DNA of 5,857 bases from an uncultured Eubacteriales bacterium (lineage in GTDB: Bacteria > Bacillota > Clostridia > Monoglobales > Monoglobaceae), in NCBI GenBank assembly GCA_900542675.1, contig UQOT01000101.1:1-5857 (forward strand), read 5' to 3'. The notes under the pieces were generated by a model. It was given only the letters and a program-made list of their open reading frames with translations. It ran no database searches and was not told the origin of the DNA. The translations under genes and the position numbers were made by a program. Positions 1 through 5,192 of this stretch are shown piece by piece. Position 1 is the first letter of the stretch, and the number at the start of each line of letters is the position of its first letter.

Positions 1-11
1 GAATACTTATT

Positions 12-107
12 TTAACTATTATATTCCTTATAGTTTTTACTATAAAAGTAAGATAGCCCCCCACCAAGCCAAAGTGAAAAGACTATCTTAAAAAGTTTTT
101 TCGGCAT
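12..107 (-). CDS. Candidate 31-aa small membrane peptide (unrecognised)
   Basis: This short ORF runs from an ATG at 107 to a TAA at 12-14. It begins MPKKLFKIVF, and a hydrophobic stretch at about residues 5-22 (including SLWLGGGLSYFY) is followed by a polar tail ending KEYNS. The layout, a basic N-terminus, one possible membrane segment and a charged tail, resembles small membrane peptides such as type I toxins, but I do not recognise the family. A perfect sigma-A promoter lies just upstream on the same strand. The only Shine-Dalgarno-like sequence (GAGGT, 124-128) is 16-17 nt from the ATG and can pair with ACCTC right after it. The ATG itself sits in the loop of a small CGG/CCG hairpin. Translation is therefore uncertain. 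The alternative is a non-coding structured leader RNA. The position just after a phage holin gene fits a prophage-borne accessory gene. Confidence 0.35.
   Translation of the reverse strand: MPKKLFKIVFSLWLGGGLSYFYSKNYKEYNS
49..90 (-). other. RNA hairpin inside the short left-edge transcript
   Basis: Perfect 8-bp inverted repeat TAAGATAG (49-56) and CTATCTTA (83-90). In the minus-strand RNA the stem can extend through G-U and G-C pairs between UCUUUU (82-77) and GGGGG (61-57), and through a CAC/GUG pair (74-76 with 62-64). In the plus-strand RNA the same positions give C-A mismatches. The structure therefore favours the strand transcribed from the promoter at 141-169. The run CTTTTAT follows on the minus strand, so it could act as a weak terminator or attenuator. 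A second small repeat (TTATAG 28-33 with CTATAA 40-45) lies beyond it. Both overlap the candidate 31-aa ORF. Confidence 0.4.
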
Positions 108-115
108 AACCGTTT

Positions 116-128
116 GAGGTCTTACCTC
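116..128 (-). promoter_or_regulatory. Hairpin sequestering the only SD-like site
   Basis: GAGGT and ACCTC form a 5-bp stem with a 3-nt loop. In the minus-strand RNA the first arm (124-128) is the only Shine-Dalgarno-like sequence ahead of the ATG at 107, and the hairpin starts within about 10 nt of the predicted RNA 5' end. This is seen directly. A role in limiting translation is inference. Confidence 0.35.
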
Positions 129-140
129 TTTTCTGTTATT

Positions 141-169
141 ATTATACTATGTATATCCCAAGTTGTCAA
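141..169 (-). promoter_or_regulatory. Perfect sigma-A promoter, leftward
   Basis: On the minus strand the -35 is TTGACA (164-169), the spacer is exactly 17 nt (147-163), and the -10 is TATAAT (141-146). All 12 consensus bases match. Transcription should start near 134 and read left. The -35 begins about 10 nt after the holin stop codon, so this promoter serves what lies downstream of the holin (the small ORF/structured RNA), not the holin. Confidence 0.8.
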
Positions 170-178
170 CCGAAATTT

Positions 179-418
179 TTACTTTTTCAGCCCATCCTTA
201 TACAAGTCCGCCTTTATAGCATTTTGCGTAAAGCTGTTATTCTTCCACCACACTATAACTGTTGACGTGATTGTAAATATCAGCGACACTACCGCATCAA
301 TATCGTCATCCGTAATGCTCAGCGGTGATTTGCCGAACATTACGAGTGCCTGATTGATTAATGCCAACGCTAAAATAATTGTTCTCGCTATTGTTCCCGG
401 TGTTATTTTGTTTGTCAT
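179..418 (-). CDS. Phage holin, SPP1/XhlB family
   Basis: A 79-aa small membrane protein that, by family, accumulates in the cytoplasmic membrane at the end of a phage lytic cycle and forms lesions that release or activate the endolysin. It matches the SPP1 holin/XhlB pattern: TPGTIARTIILALALINQ, then VMFGKSPL, an acidic turn ITDDDID, a second hydrophobic segment VVSLIFTITSTVIV, and WWKNNSFT with a basic tail. Two membrane segments are visible at about residues 10-29 and 42-57. Length fits the family (about 80 aa). The start has the ribosome site AAAGGA about 10 nt upstream. Its usual partner, an amidase, is present only as a fragment on the opposite strand, and no promoter is visible directly upstream. 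The gene is intact but probably stranded from its phage transcription unit. Confidence 0.85.
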   Translation of the reverse strand: MTNKITPGTIARTIILALALINQALVMFGKSPLSITDDDIDAVVSLIFTITSTVIVWWKNNSFTQNAIKADLYKDGLKK

Positions 419-424
419 TATGCA

Positions 425-475
425 TTATTCCTTTCTGTCGGGTAAATCCATATACTTTTCGTGAATATCGTCCAT
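425..475 (-). CDS. Mini-ORF (16 aa) ahead of holin, unrecognised
   Basis: An ATG-started ORF of 16 codons (MDDIHEKYMDLPDRKE) lies between the phage tail fragment and the holin, on the same strand. A GTG four codons earlier (487) would make it 20 aa and overlap the end of the tail fragment. Phage genomes often carry a very short ORF at this place, between tail fibre and holin. However, there is no clear ribosome-binding site and I recognise no family, so it may simply be spacer. Low confidence. Confidence 0.15.
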   Translation of the reverse strand: MDDIHEKYMDLPDRKE

Positions 476-483
476 AATGCCGC

Positions 484-735
484 TTACTTAATGTAAATTC
501 TCACAGTTTCATCGTCAATACGCTCCATAACGTAAAATCCGCTTTCACTTGATGTTGCATTTCCTCTGTTACCGCTCTTACAGAAACCGCTAGCTACGCA
601 GGTTCCGTCATCACGAACCGCCAACTTTCCGTGCGTACCGACCGCTGAATATTCCTTTCGCTTAAGACGCGGTATGTATTCTTCATCAGCGTTATAAGCG
701 GGATTTAATACATACTCATCAGTTTCAGGGTTATT
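484..735 (-). pseudogene. 3' fragment of phage tailspike/appendage gene, Peptidase_G2-like domain
   Basis: Open on the minus strand from a TGA at 736-738 to a TAA at 484-486 (83 codons) with no ATG, GTG or TTG start that fits a complete gene. The translation has the pattern NPAYNADEEYIPR, RKEYSAVGTHGKLAVRDDGT, then GFYVMERIDDETVRIYIK at the very end. This resembles the Peptidase_G2 (IMC autoproteolytic cleavage) domain, found at the C-terminus of phage tailspike and neck-appendage proteins, where it aids trimerisation and then cuts itself off. Family recall is from the YxPR, VGxxGKLxVRDDGT and terminal VMERxDDxTVRI blocks. The whole N-terminal shaft is missing. The open frame ends where the amidase fragment on the other strand begins, so the gene was cut there. 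Order tail protein then holin fits an original phage module. Confidence 0.6.
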
Positions 736-1197
736 TCACGAGCAAAGAGTCAAGGTGTATCATCGGCGTTGCTTGAAGTATGCTTTATCGATAGTGCGGC
801 TGACGTGAATACATATCAAAGTAAGAAAGACAGCCTTATAAATACCATAGTCAACGGTATAGCTGAGGGCTTCGGACTCAAGCAACTCACCGTTGTTTCG
901 CATTGGGCGGAAAGATATTATAAGCGTCTTAATGATTTGGGTTATGTTATAGATAACGATTGGAAACAATATGATTGCGACTTACCAACTTCATTTGCGC
1001 TTGCTCTGCTCGATAAAGCAACAGGCGGTATGAAAGATACATATGTTGGTCGAAATGCCGACCACTGTAGCCGAAATTGCCTTGACAGCCTTTGTGATAA
1101 AGCAATTATCACAACACCCGCTGCATTTACCGATTTCGAGGCTGGCATCTCGTATGGTTGTTTCTTAGCTCTTATATGCGGCGCGTTCAAAATATAG
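709..1197 (+). pseudogene. 3' fragment of phage N-acetylmuramoyl-L-alanine amidase (endolysin)
   Basis: Open in frame from 709 (after a TAA at 706-708) to the TAG at 1195-1197. The recognisable part starts near 733 with SRAKSQGVSSALLEVCFID. This is the C-terminal motif of Amidase_3 enzymes, in which the Glu of LLEVxFID is a catalytic-site residue. The zinc-binding N-terminal half is absent, so no amidase activity is expected. A TTG at 769 would give 142 aa but starts inside the catalytic domain. The tail contains two related units beginning HWAERYY and DHCSRNC, each with a following aromatic-Asp element and a LALL/LALI stretch. They look like tandem SLH-like wall-binding repeats. The tail's second unit has Cys where the first has the HW tryptophan. 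A terminator follows at 1264. It is antiparallel to the holin, opposite to the usual arrangement. Confidence 0.65.
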
Positions 1198-1263
1198 TTT
1201 GGGCTGACAAAAGCGCATACTATTTAGCATAATAGATACACTATAGCTTTTCTTAGGGAAAAG

Positions 1264-1294
1264 GCGGCAAGGATAACCTTGCCGCTCGTTTTTT
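1264..1294 (+). terminator. Strong bidirectional Rho-independent terminator
   Basis: Perfect 9-bp stem GCGGCAAGG (1264-1272) and CCTTGCCGC (1277-1285) with an ATAA loop. It is followed on the plus strand by TCGTTTTTT. On the minus strand the same stem is followed by CTTTTTCCC, so it can also stop leftward transcription. It ends the amidase fragment and would shield the holin side from read-through out of the tRNA/gat region. Confidence 0.85.
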
Positions 1295-1382
1295 ATAATG
1301 CAGTGCTTTTATTCTTTGACGCTAAAAACTAAAGGCGGAATTTTGCACAAAATCACAACTCCATATCTAGCAATTTTGTATA

Positions 1383-1411
1383 TAGACGACTGTATGAATA
1401 AGTGTTATAAA
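1383..1411 (+). promoter_or_regulatory. Possible promoter for the RHH-like ORF
   Basis: TAGACG (1383-1388), a 17-nt spacer and TATAAA (1406-1411) give 4/6 and 5/6 matches to sigma-A hexamers, with predicted start near 1418, just ahead of the ribosome site GAGGGG. The region is AT-rich, so chance matches are likely. Confidence 0.3.
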
Positions 1412-1430
1412 GTAAAGAATTTATAGAGGG

Positions 1431-1658
1431 GTGATATATATATCATATTTAGAGGCGTCCAAAAAAGCTACTATTAAATATCAGAAGAAAGCTTATGACC
1501 GATTAGAATTGAAAGTCAAATATGGAACACTCGGCATATTTAAGCTTTTGACTGACATTTTAATCGAATATCACCTAATCTCAGCAAATATCAGCGGTTT
1601 CATAAAACTAAAAAAACGCATAACCACGGGCTTTACGTCTGATTATGCGGTTTTTTAA
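1431..1658 (+). pseudogene. Degenerate ribbon-helix-helix (Arc-like) antitoxin-type ORF
   Basis: A 75-codon ORF from a GTG at 1431. Residues 8-30 (LEASKKATIKYQKKAYDRLE and onward to KVKYG) resemble the N-terminus of small Arc/MetJ-like ribbon-helix-helix proteins, common as antitoxins or regulators on mobile elements. The usual second half (an Ala-rich helix, then a SLNxFI-type helix) is not convincing; only ISGFIK at about residue 54 is reminiscent. The last residues are read straight through the terminator at 1614-1656, so the C-terminus is probably not native. The ribosome site GAGGGG abuts the GTG with no spacing. An ATA at 1440-1442 sits at proper spacing where an ATG would fit, suggesting a lost start codon. 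No toxin partner is visible. It could also be an intact divergent small protein. Confidence 0.4.
1614..1656 (-). terminator. Terminator of tRNA-Pro, bidirectional
   Basis: Stem CGCATAA (1617-1623) and TTATGCG (1643-1649). On the minus strand it is followed by a run of seven T, right after the 3' end of the tRNA. On the plus strand it is followed by GTTTTTT, so it can also end the small ORF. The flanking A-run and T-run can extend the stem past one mismatch. Confidence 0.7.
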
Positions 1659-1659
1659 A

Positions 1660-1736
1660 TGGTCGAGGTGACAGGATTTGAACCTGCGGCCCCTACGTCC
1701 CGAACGTAGTGCTCTACCAAACTGAGCCACACCTCG
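1660..1736 (-). tRNA. tRNA-Pro, anticodon CGG
   Basis: The minus strand gives a complete cloverleaf: acceptor CGAGGTG with CACCTCG (7/7 pairs), D arm GCTC...GAGC with a GG-containing loop, and anticodon stem CTACG/CGTAG around loop TTCGGGA. The anticodon is CGG, followed by the G37 typical of tRNA-Pro. The T arm is GCAGG-TTCAAAT-CCTGT, with one G-T pair at its base. The discriminator is A and the CCA end is encoded (1660-1662). It reads CCG proline codons. It has its own promoter and terminator, so it is a single-gene unit. The phage-derived remnants begin on its 3' side, the usual side for integration into tRNA genes. Confidence 0.95.
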
Positions 1737-1774
1737 AATTTTAATCGGGATTATTGCTTATCAGCAACTCTGTT

Positions 1775-1803
1775 AGTATACCATATTATGATATTTGTGT
1801 CAA
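1775..1803 (-). promoter_or_regulatory. Sigma-A promoter of tRNA-Pro
   Basis: On the minus strand, TTGACA (1798-1803), a 17-nt spacer, and TATACT (1775-1780), matching 11 of 12 consensus bases. The predicted start near 1768 leaves a leader of about 30 nt before the mature tRNA 5' end at 1736. Confidence 0.8.
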
Positions 1804-1813
1804 GCATTTTTTT

Positions 1814-1867
1814 AAAAAATCTTGATTTTTGTCACAGAGCCGATTTGAGTTAATTCAGCTCTGTGAC
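1814..1867 (-). terminator. Probable terminator of the gatCAB operon
   Basis: A perfect 10-bp inverted repeat, GTCACAGAGC (1831-1840) and GCTCTGTGAC (1858-1867), lies 9 bp beyond the gatB stop. On the minus strand it is followed not by an immediate T-run but by AAAAATC-AA-GATTTTT, a second self-complementary element (about 1815-1830) ending in T's. The two together could terminate transcription. The gap between the main stem and the T-run makes it less standard than the other terminators here. Confidence 0.6.
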
Positions 1868-1876
1868 TTTGTTTAA

Positions 1877-3313
1877 CTATTTATTAAGCTCCGATGAAAG
1901 AAGTTTGTTAACTACTCCGGGGTCACCTTTGCCTTTCAGCTCCTTCATACATTGGCCCATAAGGAAGCCGATTGCTTTTTTGTTGCCCGAGTTATAGTCT
2001 TGGACCGCCTGAGCGTTGCCGGCTATAACATTTTTGACAATTTCGAGTACAAGACCTTCATCACTTACCTGTTCAAGGTTATTATCCTTTACATACTTTT
2101 CAACATCCAATTCTTCATTGAAGGCTATGCCGAAAATTTCTTTCGCCTTGTTACGGTTAATCGTCTTTTTACCTACAAGCTCTATCAACTTTGCGAGAGC
2201 ATCGGGCGTAAGCTTCATTTCCTTAACATCGATACCCTCATCGCTGAGTTTTCTCATAAGTTCACCCATAATCCAGTTGGACACTTCCTTCGGATTATCA
2301 CAAAGTGCGGTTGTCGCCTCAAAAAAGTCCGCGAGAGCCTTTTGACCGGTAATCATATTCGCATCGTACTCTGGCAGACCATACTGCTCAATATAGCGTG
2401 CTTTTTTCGCCTCTGCAAGCTCGGGGAGACTGTTTTTCATCTCGCTGAACCACTCATCGTCAATCTCAATAGGCGGGATATCCGGCTCAGGGAAGTAGCG
2501 GTAATCCTGCGCGTTTTCCTTGCTTCTCATCGAGTAGGTTCTGTCCTTGTTCTCGTCCCAGCGTCTTGTCTCCTGAACAACCTTTCCGCCGCGCTCAATC
2601 AAGTCAATCTGGCGCTTTGTTTCGTACGCAATTGCCTTGGTTATTGCCTTGAACGAGTTTATGTTCTTCATCTCTGTTCTGGTTCCGAACTCCTCGCTGC
2701 CTACAGGTCTCACCGAAAGATTTACGTCGGCACGCATAGAACCCTCCTGCATCTTACAGTCGGAAACGCCAAGATACTCAAGAGTAGACTTAAGCTTTGA
2801 AAGATACGCGATAACCTCCTCGGCACTTCTGAAGTCAGGCTCGCTTACTATCTCAATAAGCGGAACGCCGCAGCGGTTGTAGTCGCACTTCGTCTCATCG
2901 TTGAACTCATCGTGAATGAGCTTTCCGGCATCCTCTTCCATATGAATTTCGTGAATTCTTATGTCTTTCTTTGTTCCGCTTTCGGTCTCAATCGGAACGC
3001 GTCCGTTTTGGCAGATAGGCAGATAAAGCTGTGAAATCTGATATGCCTTCGGGAGGTCGGGATAGAAATAGTTCTTTCTGTCGAACTTGTTATATCTCGT
3101 TATATCGCAGCCGAGAGCTATGCCCGCCTTCATTGCATAGTTTACCACCTGTCGGTTAACTACCGGGAGAGTACCCGGCATACCGGTGCAGACAGGGCAG
3201 CAGTGTGTATTTGGCTCACCGCCGAATTCGGTTGTACACGAGCAGAAAATCTTTGATTTTGTCGCAAGCTCAACATGGACCTCAAGTCCCATTACAGTTT
3301 CCCATGCAGCCAT
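1877..3313 (-). CDS. gatB: Asp-tRNA(Asn)/Glu-tRNA(Gln) amidotransferase subunit B
   Basis: GatB binds the misacylated tRNA and, with ATP, activates the Glu (or Asp) side chain for amidation by ammonia channelled from GatA. The 478-aa product begins MAAWETVMGLEVHVELATKS. A cysteine cluster follows (C24, C26, C38, C39, C42; FCSC...HCCPVC), typical of the metal-binding part of the GatB cradle. The blocks DLPKAYQISQ, IHMEEDAGKL, EIVSEPDFRS and MRADVNLSVR are classic GatB motifs. The C-terminal YqeY-like helical tail ends GKGDPGVVNKLLSSEL. The length is normal. I choose ATG at 3313 because AAAGGAG sits about 10 nt upstream; a GTG at 3322 would overlap gatA and touch the ribosome site. The gatA stop is 1 nt away, so the two are probably translationally coupled. 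Confidence 0.97.
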   Translation of the reverse strand: MAAWETVMGLEVHVELATKSKIFCSCTTEFGGEPNTHCCPVCTGMPGTLPVVNRQVVNYAMKAGIALGCDITRYNKFDRKNYFYPDLPKAYQISQLYLPICQNGRVPIETESGTKKDIRIHEIHMEEDAGKLIHDEFNDETKCDYNRCGVPLIEIVSEPDFRSAEEVIAYLSKLKSTLEYLGVSDCKMQEGSMRADVNLSVRPVGSEEFGTRTEMKNINSFKAITKAIAYETKRQIDLIERGGKVVQETRRWDENKDRTYSMRSKENAQDYRYFPEPDIPPIEIDDEWFSEMKNSLPELAEAKKARYIEQYGLPEYDANMITGQKALADFFEATTALCDNPKEVSNWIMGELMRKLSDEGIDVKEMKLTPDALAKLIELVGKKTINRNKAKEIFGIAFNEELDVEKYVKDNNLEQVSDEGLVLEIVKNVIAGNAQAVQDYNSGNKKAIGFLMGQCMKELKGKGDPGVVNKLLSSELNK

Positions 3314-3314
3314 A

Positions 3315-4796
3315 TTATTCACACTCCTTTCCGCTCATCTCAGGCAATTTCTTATGAAAATCGGTCATTGTCTGATAGGTATACGCCGCATTTAATATTA
3401 CGTCATCCTTAAGCGGTGCGCCAACCAACTGAGCGCCTATCGGCATACCGTCGCTGTCAAATCCGCAGGGAACGCTTATTCCCGGCAGACCCGCGAGATT
3501 AACCGACACTGTATAAATATCCGACAAATACATCTTAAGCGGGTCTGACAGGCTATCGCCGAGCTTCGGCGCAGTTGTCGGAGCCGCAGGAAACAGCACA
3601 ATATCGTACTTCTCATACGCTTCATCAAACGCCTTTTTAATTAGCGCCTTTACCTGAAGCGCCTTTTTATAGTATGCGTCATAATATCCGGTAGACAGCG
3701 CAAAGGTTCCGAGCAAAATCCTTCTCTTTACCTCCTCGCCAAAGCCCTCGCTTCTTGTTGCCTTATATAAATCAATTAAATCCTCAAATTCCTTCGCGCG
3801 GAAGCCGTACTTCACACCGTCAAATCTCGAAAGGTTTGAGCTTGCCTCAGCAGACGCAATTATATAGTACGTCGGAACAACATAGTCGATAATATCCATA
3901 TCAAACTCTTCTACCTCTGCACCCTTCTGCTTGAGGGTATCGGCAACGGCAAGAACTGCCGCCTTAACGTCCGAATTAAGTCCGTCTCCGAAGCACTGAC
4001 GCGGTATTCCTATTTTAAGTCCCGAAACATCGCCGGTAAGCGACTCTAAATAATTCTTATGTTCAACATCAAGCGATGTGCCGTCCATCTTATCCTTGCC
4101 GCAAATTACGTCAAGTATCGCCGCACAGTCTGCCGCGTCCTTCGCCACCGGACCAATCTGGTCAAGCGATGATGCGTACGCGATAAGACCGTAACGCGAA
4201 ACCGCTCCGTAAGTCGGCTTCATACCCGTAACGCCGCAGAACGAAGCGGGCTGTCTTATACTTCCGCCCGTATCGGAGCCTAAGGCATACGGTGCTTCTT
4301 TCGCAGCAACAGCTGCCGCCGCACCGCCCGAAGAGCCGCCCGGAACCCTATCTAAATTCCACGGATTTTTCGTTGCGCCGTAATACGACGTCTCAGTAGT
4401 GCTGCCCATTGCAAACTCATCCATATTCAGTTTGCCGATTATAACAGCGCCCGCCTTGCTGAGCTTTTCTATAACCGTCGCATTGTAGGGCGGCTTAAAA
4501 TCGCCTAATATCTTTGACGCACAGCTTGTCTTTATACCCTTTGTCGAAATATTGTCTTTTATCGCAACCGGTACGCCCGCAAGAGGAGAATTATCAAGCT
4601 CGCCGGTGTCTATCTGCTTCTGAACCTCTTCGGCACGCACGAGCGCTTCCTCACGCGTAACGGTAATATAGGCGTTGATATCTTTGTCCTTTGCGTCAAT
4701 CTCGCCCAAAAAGCTCAAAACCGCATCGGCAACGCGAACCTCGCCGCACTTTATCTTTTTACCCAACTCAAGGGCAGTCATATCTTTAATATCCAT
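3315..4796 (-). CDS. gatA: Asp-tRNA(Asn)/Glu-tRNA(Gln) amidotransferase subunit A
   Basis: GatA is the glutaminase subunit of cytoplasmic GatCAB. It hydrolyses glutamine and passes ammonia to GatB. The 493-aa product is a full-length amidase-signature enzyme. The Ser-cisSer-Lys triad is visible as Lys80 (in GVPVAIKDN), Ser155 (in VPGGSSGG) and Ser179 (in GSDTGGSIRQPASFCG). These spacings match the well-studied staphylococcal enzyme with an offset of one residue (from memory). The start is the ATG at 4796, with AAAGGAAC at 4804-4811. A TTG at 4814 is in frame but overlaps that site and is unlikely to be used. It lies 35 nt after gatC and 1 nt before gatB in one operon. Nothing appears mutated. 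Confidence 0.97.
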   Translation of the reverse strand: MDIKDMTALELGKKIKCGEVRVADAVLSFLGEIDAKDKDINAYITVTREEALVRAEEVQKQIDTGELDNSPLAGVPVAIKDNISTKGIKTSCASKILGDFKPPYNATVIEKLSKAGAVIIGKLNMDEFAMGSTTETSYYGATKNPWNLDRVPGGSSGGAAAAVAAKEAPYALGSDTGGSIRQPASFCGVTGMKPTYGAVSRYGLIAYASSLDQIGPVAKDAADCAAILDVICGKDKMDGTSLDVEHKNYLESLTGDVSGLKIGIPRQCFGDGLNSDVKAAVLAVADTLKQKGAEVEEFDMDIIDYVVPTYYIIASAEASSNLSRFDGVKYGFRAKEFEDLIDLYKATRSEGFGEEVKRRILLGTFALSTGYYDAYYKKALQVKALIKKAFDEAYEKYDIVLFPAAPTTAPKLGDSLSDPLKMYLSDIYTVSVNLAGLPGISVPCGFDSDGMPIGAQLVGAPLKDDVILNAAYTYQTMTDFHKKLPEMSGKECE

Positions 4797-4831
4797 ATCA
4801 AAAGTTCCTTTCAAATATCCGAATACTCGCT

Positions 4832-5119
4832 TTATTCGACAGTTCTCGGTACAACAAACGCCTCGCTGTTTGCCTTGGGCGCATTAGCTAAGAGCTCTTC
4901 TCTTTCTCCGCCCGAAATCACAACATCCTCACGCATAACATTCTTAACCGCAAAAGCGTGTGACATCGGCTCAATACCGTCGGTATTTATATTATTCAGC
5001 ACATCCATATAGCCGATTATATCACCGAGGCTCTTCTGCGTCGCTGCGCACTGCTCGTCCGTCAGCTTAAGACGCGACAGTTCAGCGACATATTCAACCA
5101 TATCTTTGGTAATTTCCAT
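4832..5119 (-). CDS. gatC: Asp-tRNA(Asn)/Glu-tRNA(Gln) amidotransferase subunit C
   Basis: GatC is the small subunit that wraps around GatA and stabilises the GatA-GatB contact. The 95-aa product matches the family in length and pattern: VEYVAELSRLKLTDEQ at the N-terminus, LGDIIGYMDVLNNINTDGIEPM in the middle, and the C-terminal block REDVV...EELLANAPKANSEAFVVPRTVE. It is the first gene of gatCAB. The ATG at 5119 follows GAGAGTGAT, a modest ribosome site. A consensus promoter lies about 45 nt upstream, giving a leader of about 38 nt. That leader is too short for a T-box or other large riboswitch, so regulation, if any, would act at the promoter. Confidence 0.95.
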   Translation of the reverse strand: MEITKDMVEYVAELSRLKLTDEQCAATQKSLGDIIGYMDVLNNINTDGIEPMSHAFAVKNVMREDVVISGGEREELLANAPKANSEAFVVPRTVE

Positions 5120-5163
5120 AATATCACTCTCTTCATAATAAATTAGTAATCAAATTAAAGTAA

Positions 5164-5192
5164 ATTATACCAAACAGCCGCGGCTTTGTCAA
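5164..5192 (-). promoter_or_regulatory. Perfect sigma-A promoter of gatCAB
   Basis: On the minus strand, TTGACA (5187-5192), a 17-nt spacer and TATAAT (5164-5169) match the consensus at all 12 positions. The -35 overlaps the TGA stop (5189-5191) of the upstream gene. The spacer holds a 10-bp perfect palindrome, AGCCGCGGCT (5176-5185). Predicted start near 5157. Confidence 0.85.
5176..5185. repeat. 10-bp perfect palindrome inside the gat promoter spacer
   Basis: AGCCGCGGCT is self-complementary and lies between the -35 and -10 hexamers, where a bound repressor would block polymerase. It is GC-only at its core, in contrast to the AT-rich flanks. It has no loop, so it is a poor RNA hairpin and a poor terminator for the upstream gene. 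An operator role is inference. Confidence 0.4.

Noticed and set aside
114..353. Plus-strand 79-codon frame with hydrophobic N-terminus
   Set aside because: It overlaps the recognisable holin in antisense, and the hydrophobicity is a by-product of that gene. It also spans the minus-strand promoter.
942..1190. Minus-strand frames antisense to the amidase fragment (also 760-969)
   Set aside because: The plus-strand frame has recognisable amidase motifs; these have none and no ribosome site.
1204..1233. Promoter-like CTGACA-N18-CATAAT on the plus strand
   Set aside because: It sits between the amidase stop and a strong terminator about 30 nt on, so it would drive nothing. It is likely chance in AT-rich sequence.
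1295..1382. Looked for a gene, promoter (TTGACG at 1316) or repeat in the gap between the terminator and the RHH-like ORF
   Set aside because: No -10 hexamer at suitable distance, no ORF of note and no repeat were found.
1952..2800. Long open frame (282 codons) on the plus strand antisense to gatB
   Set aside because: It lies wholly inside a clear gatB, has no ribosome site, and its Leu/Arg/His-rich translation resembles no protein. It is a shadow of the coding strand.
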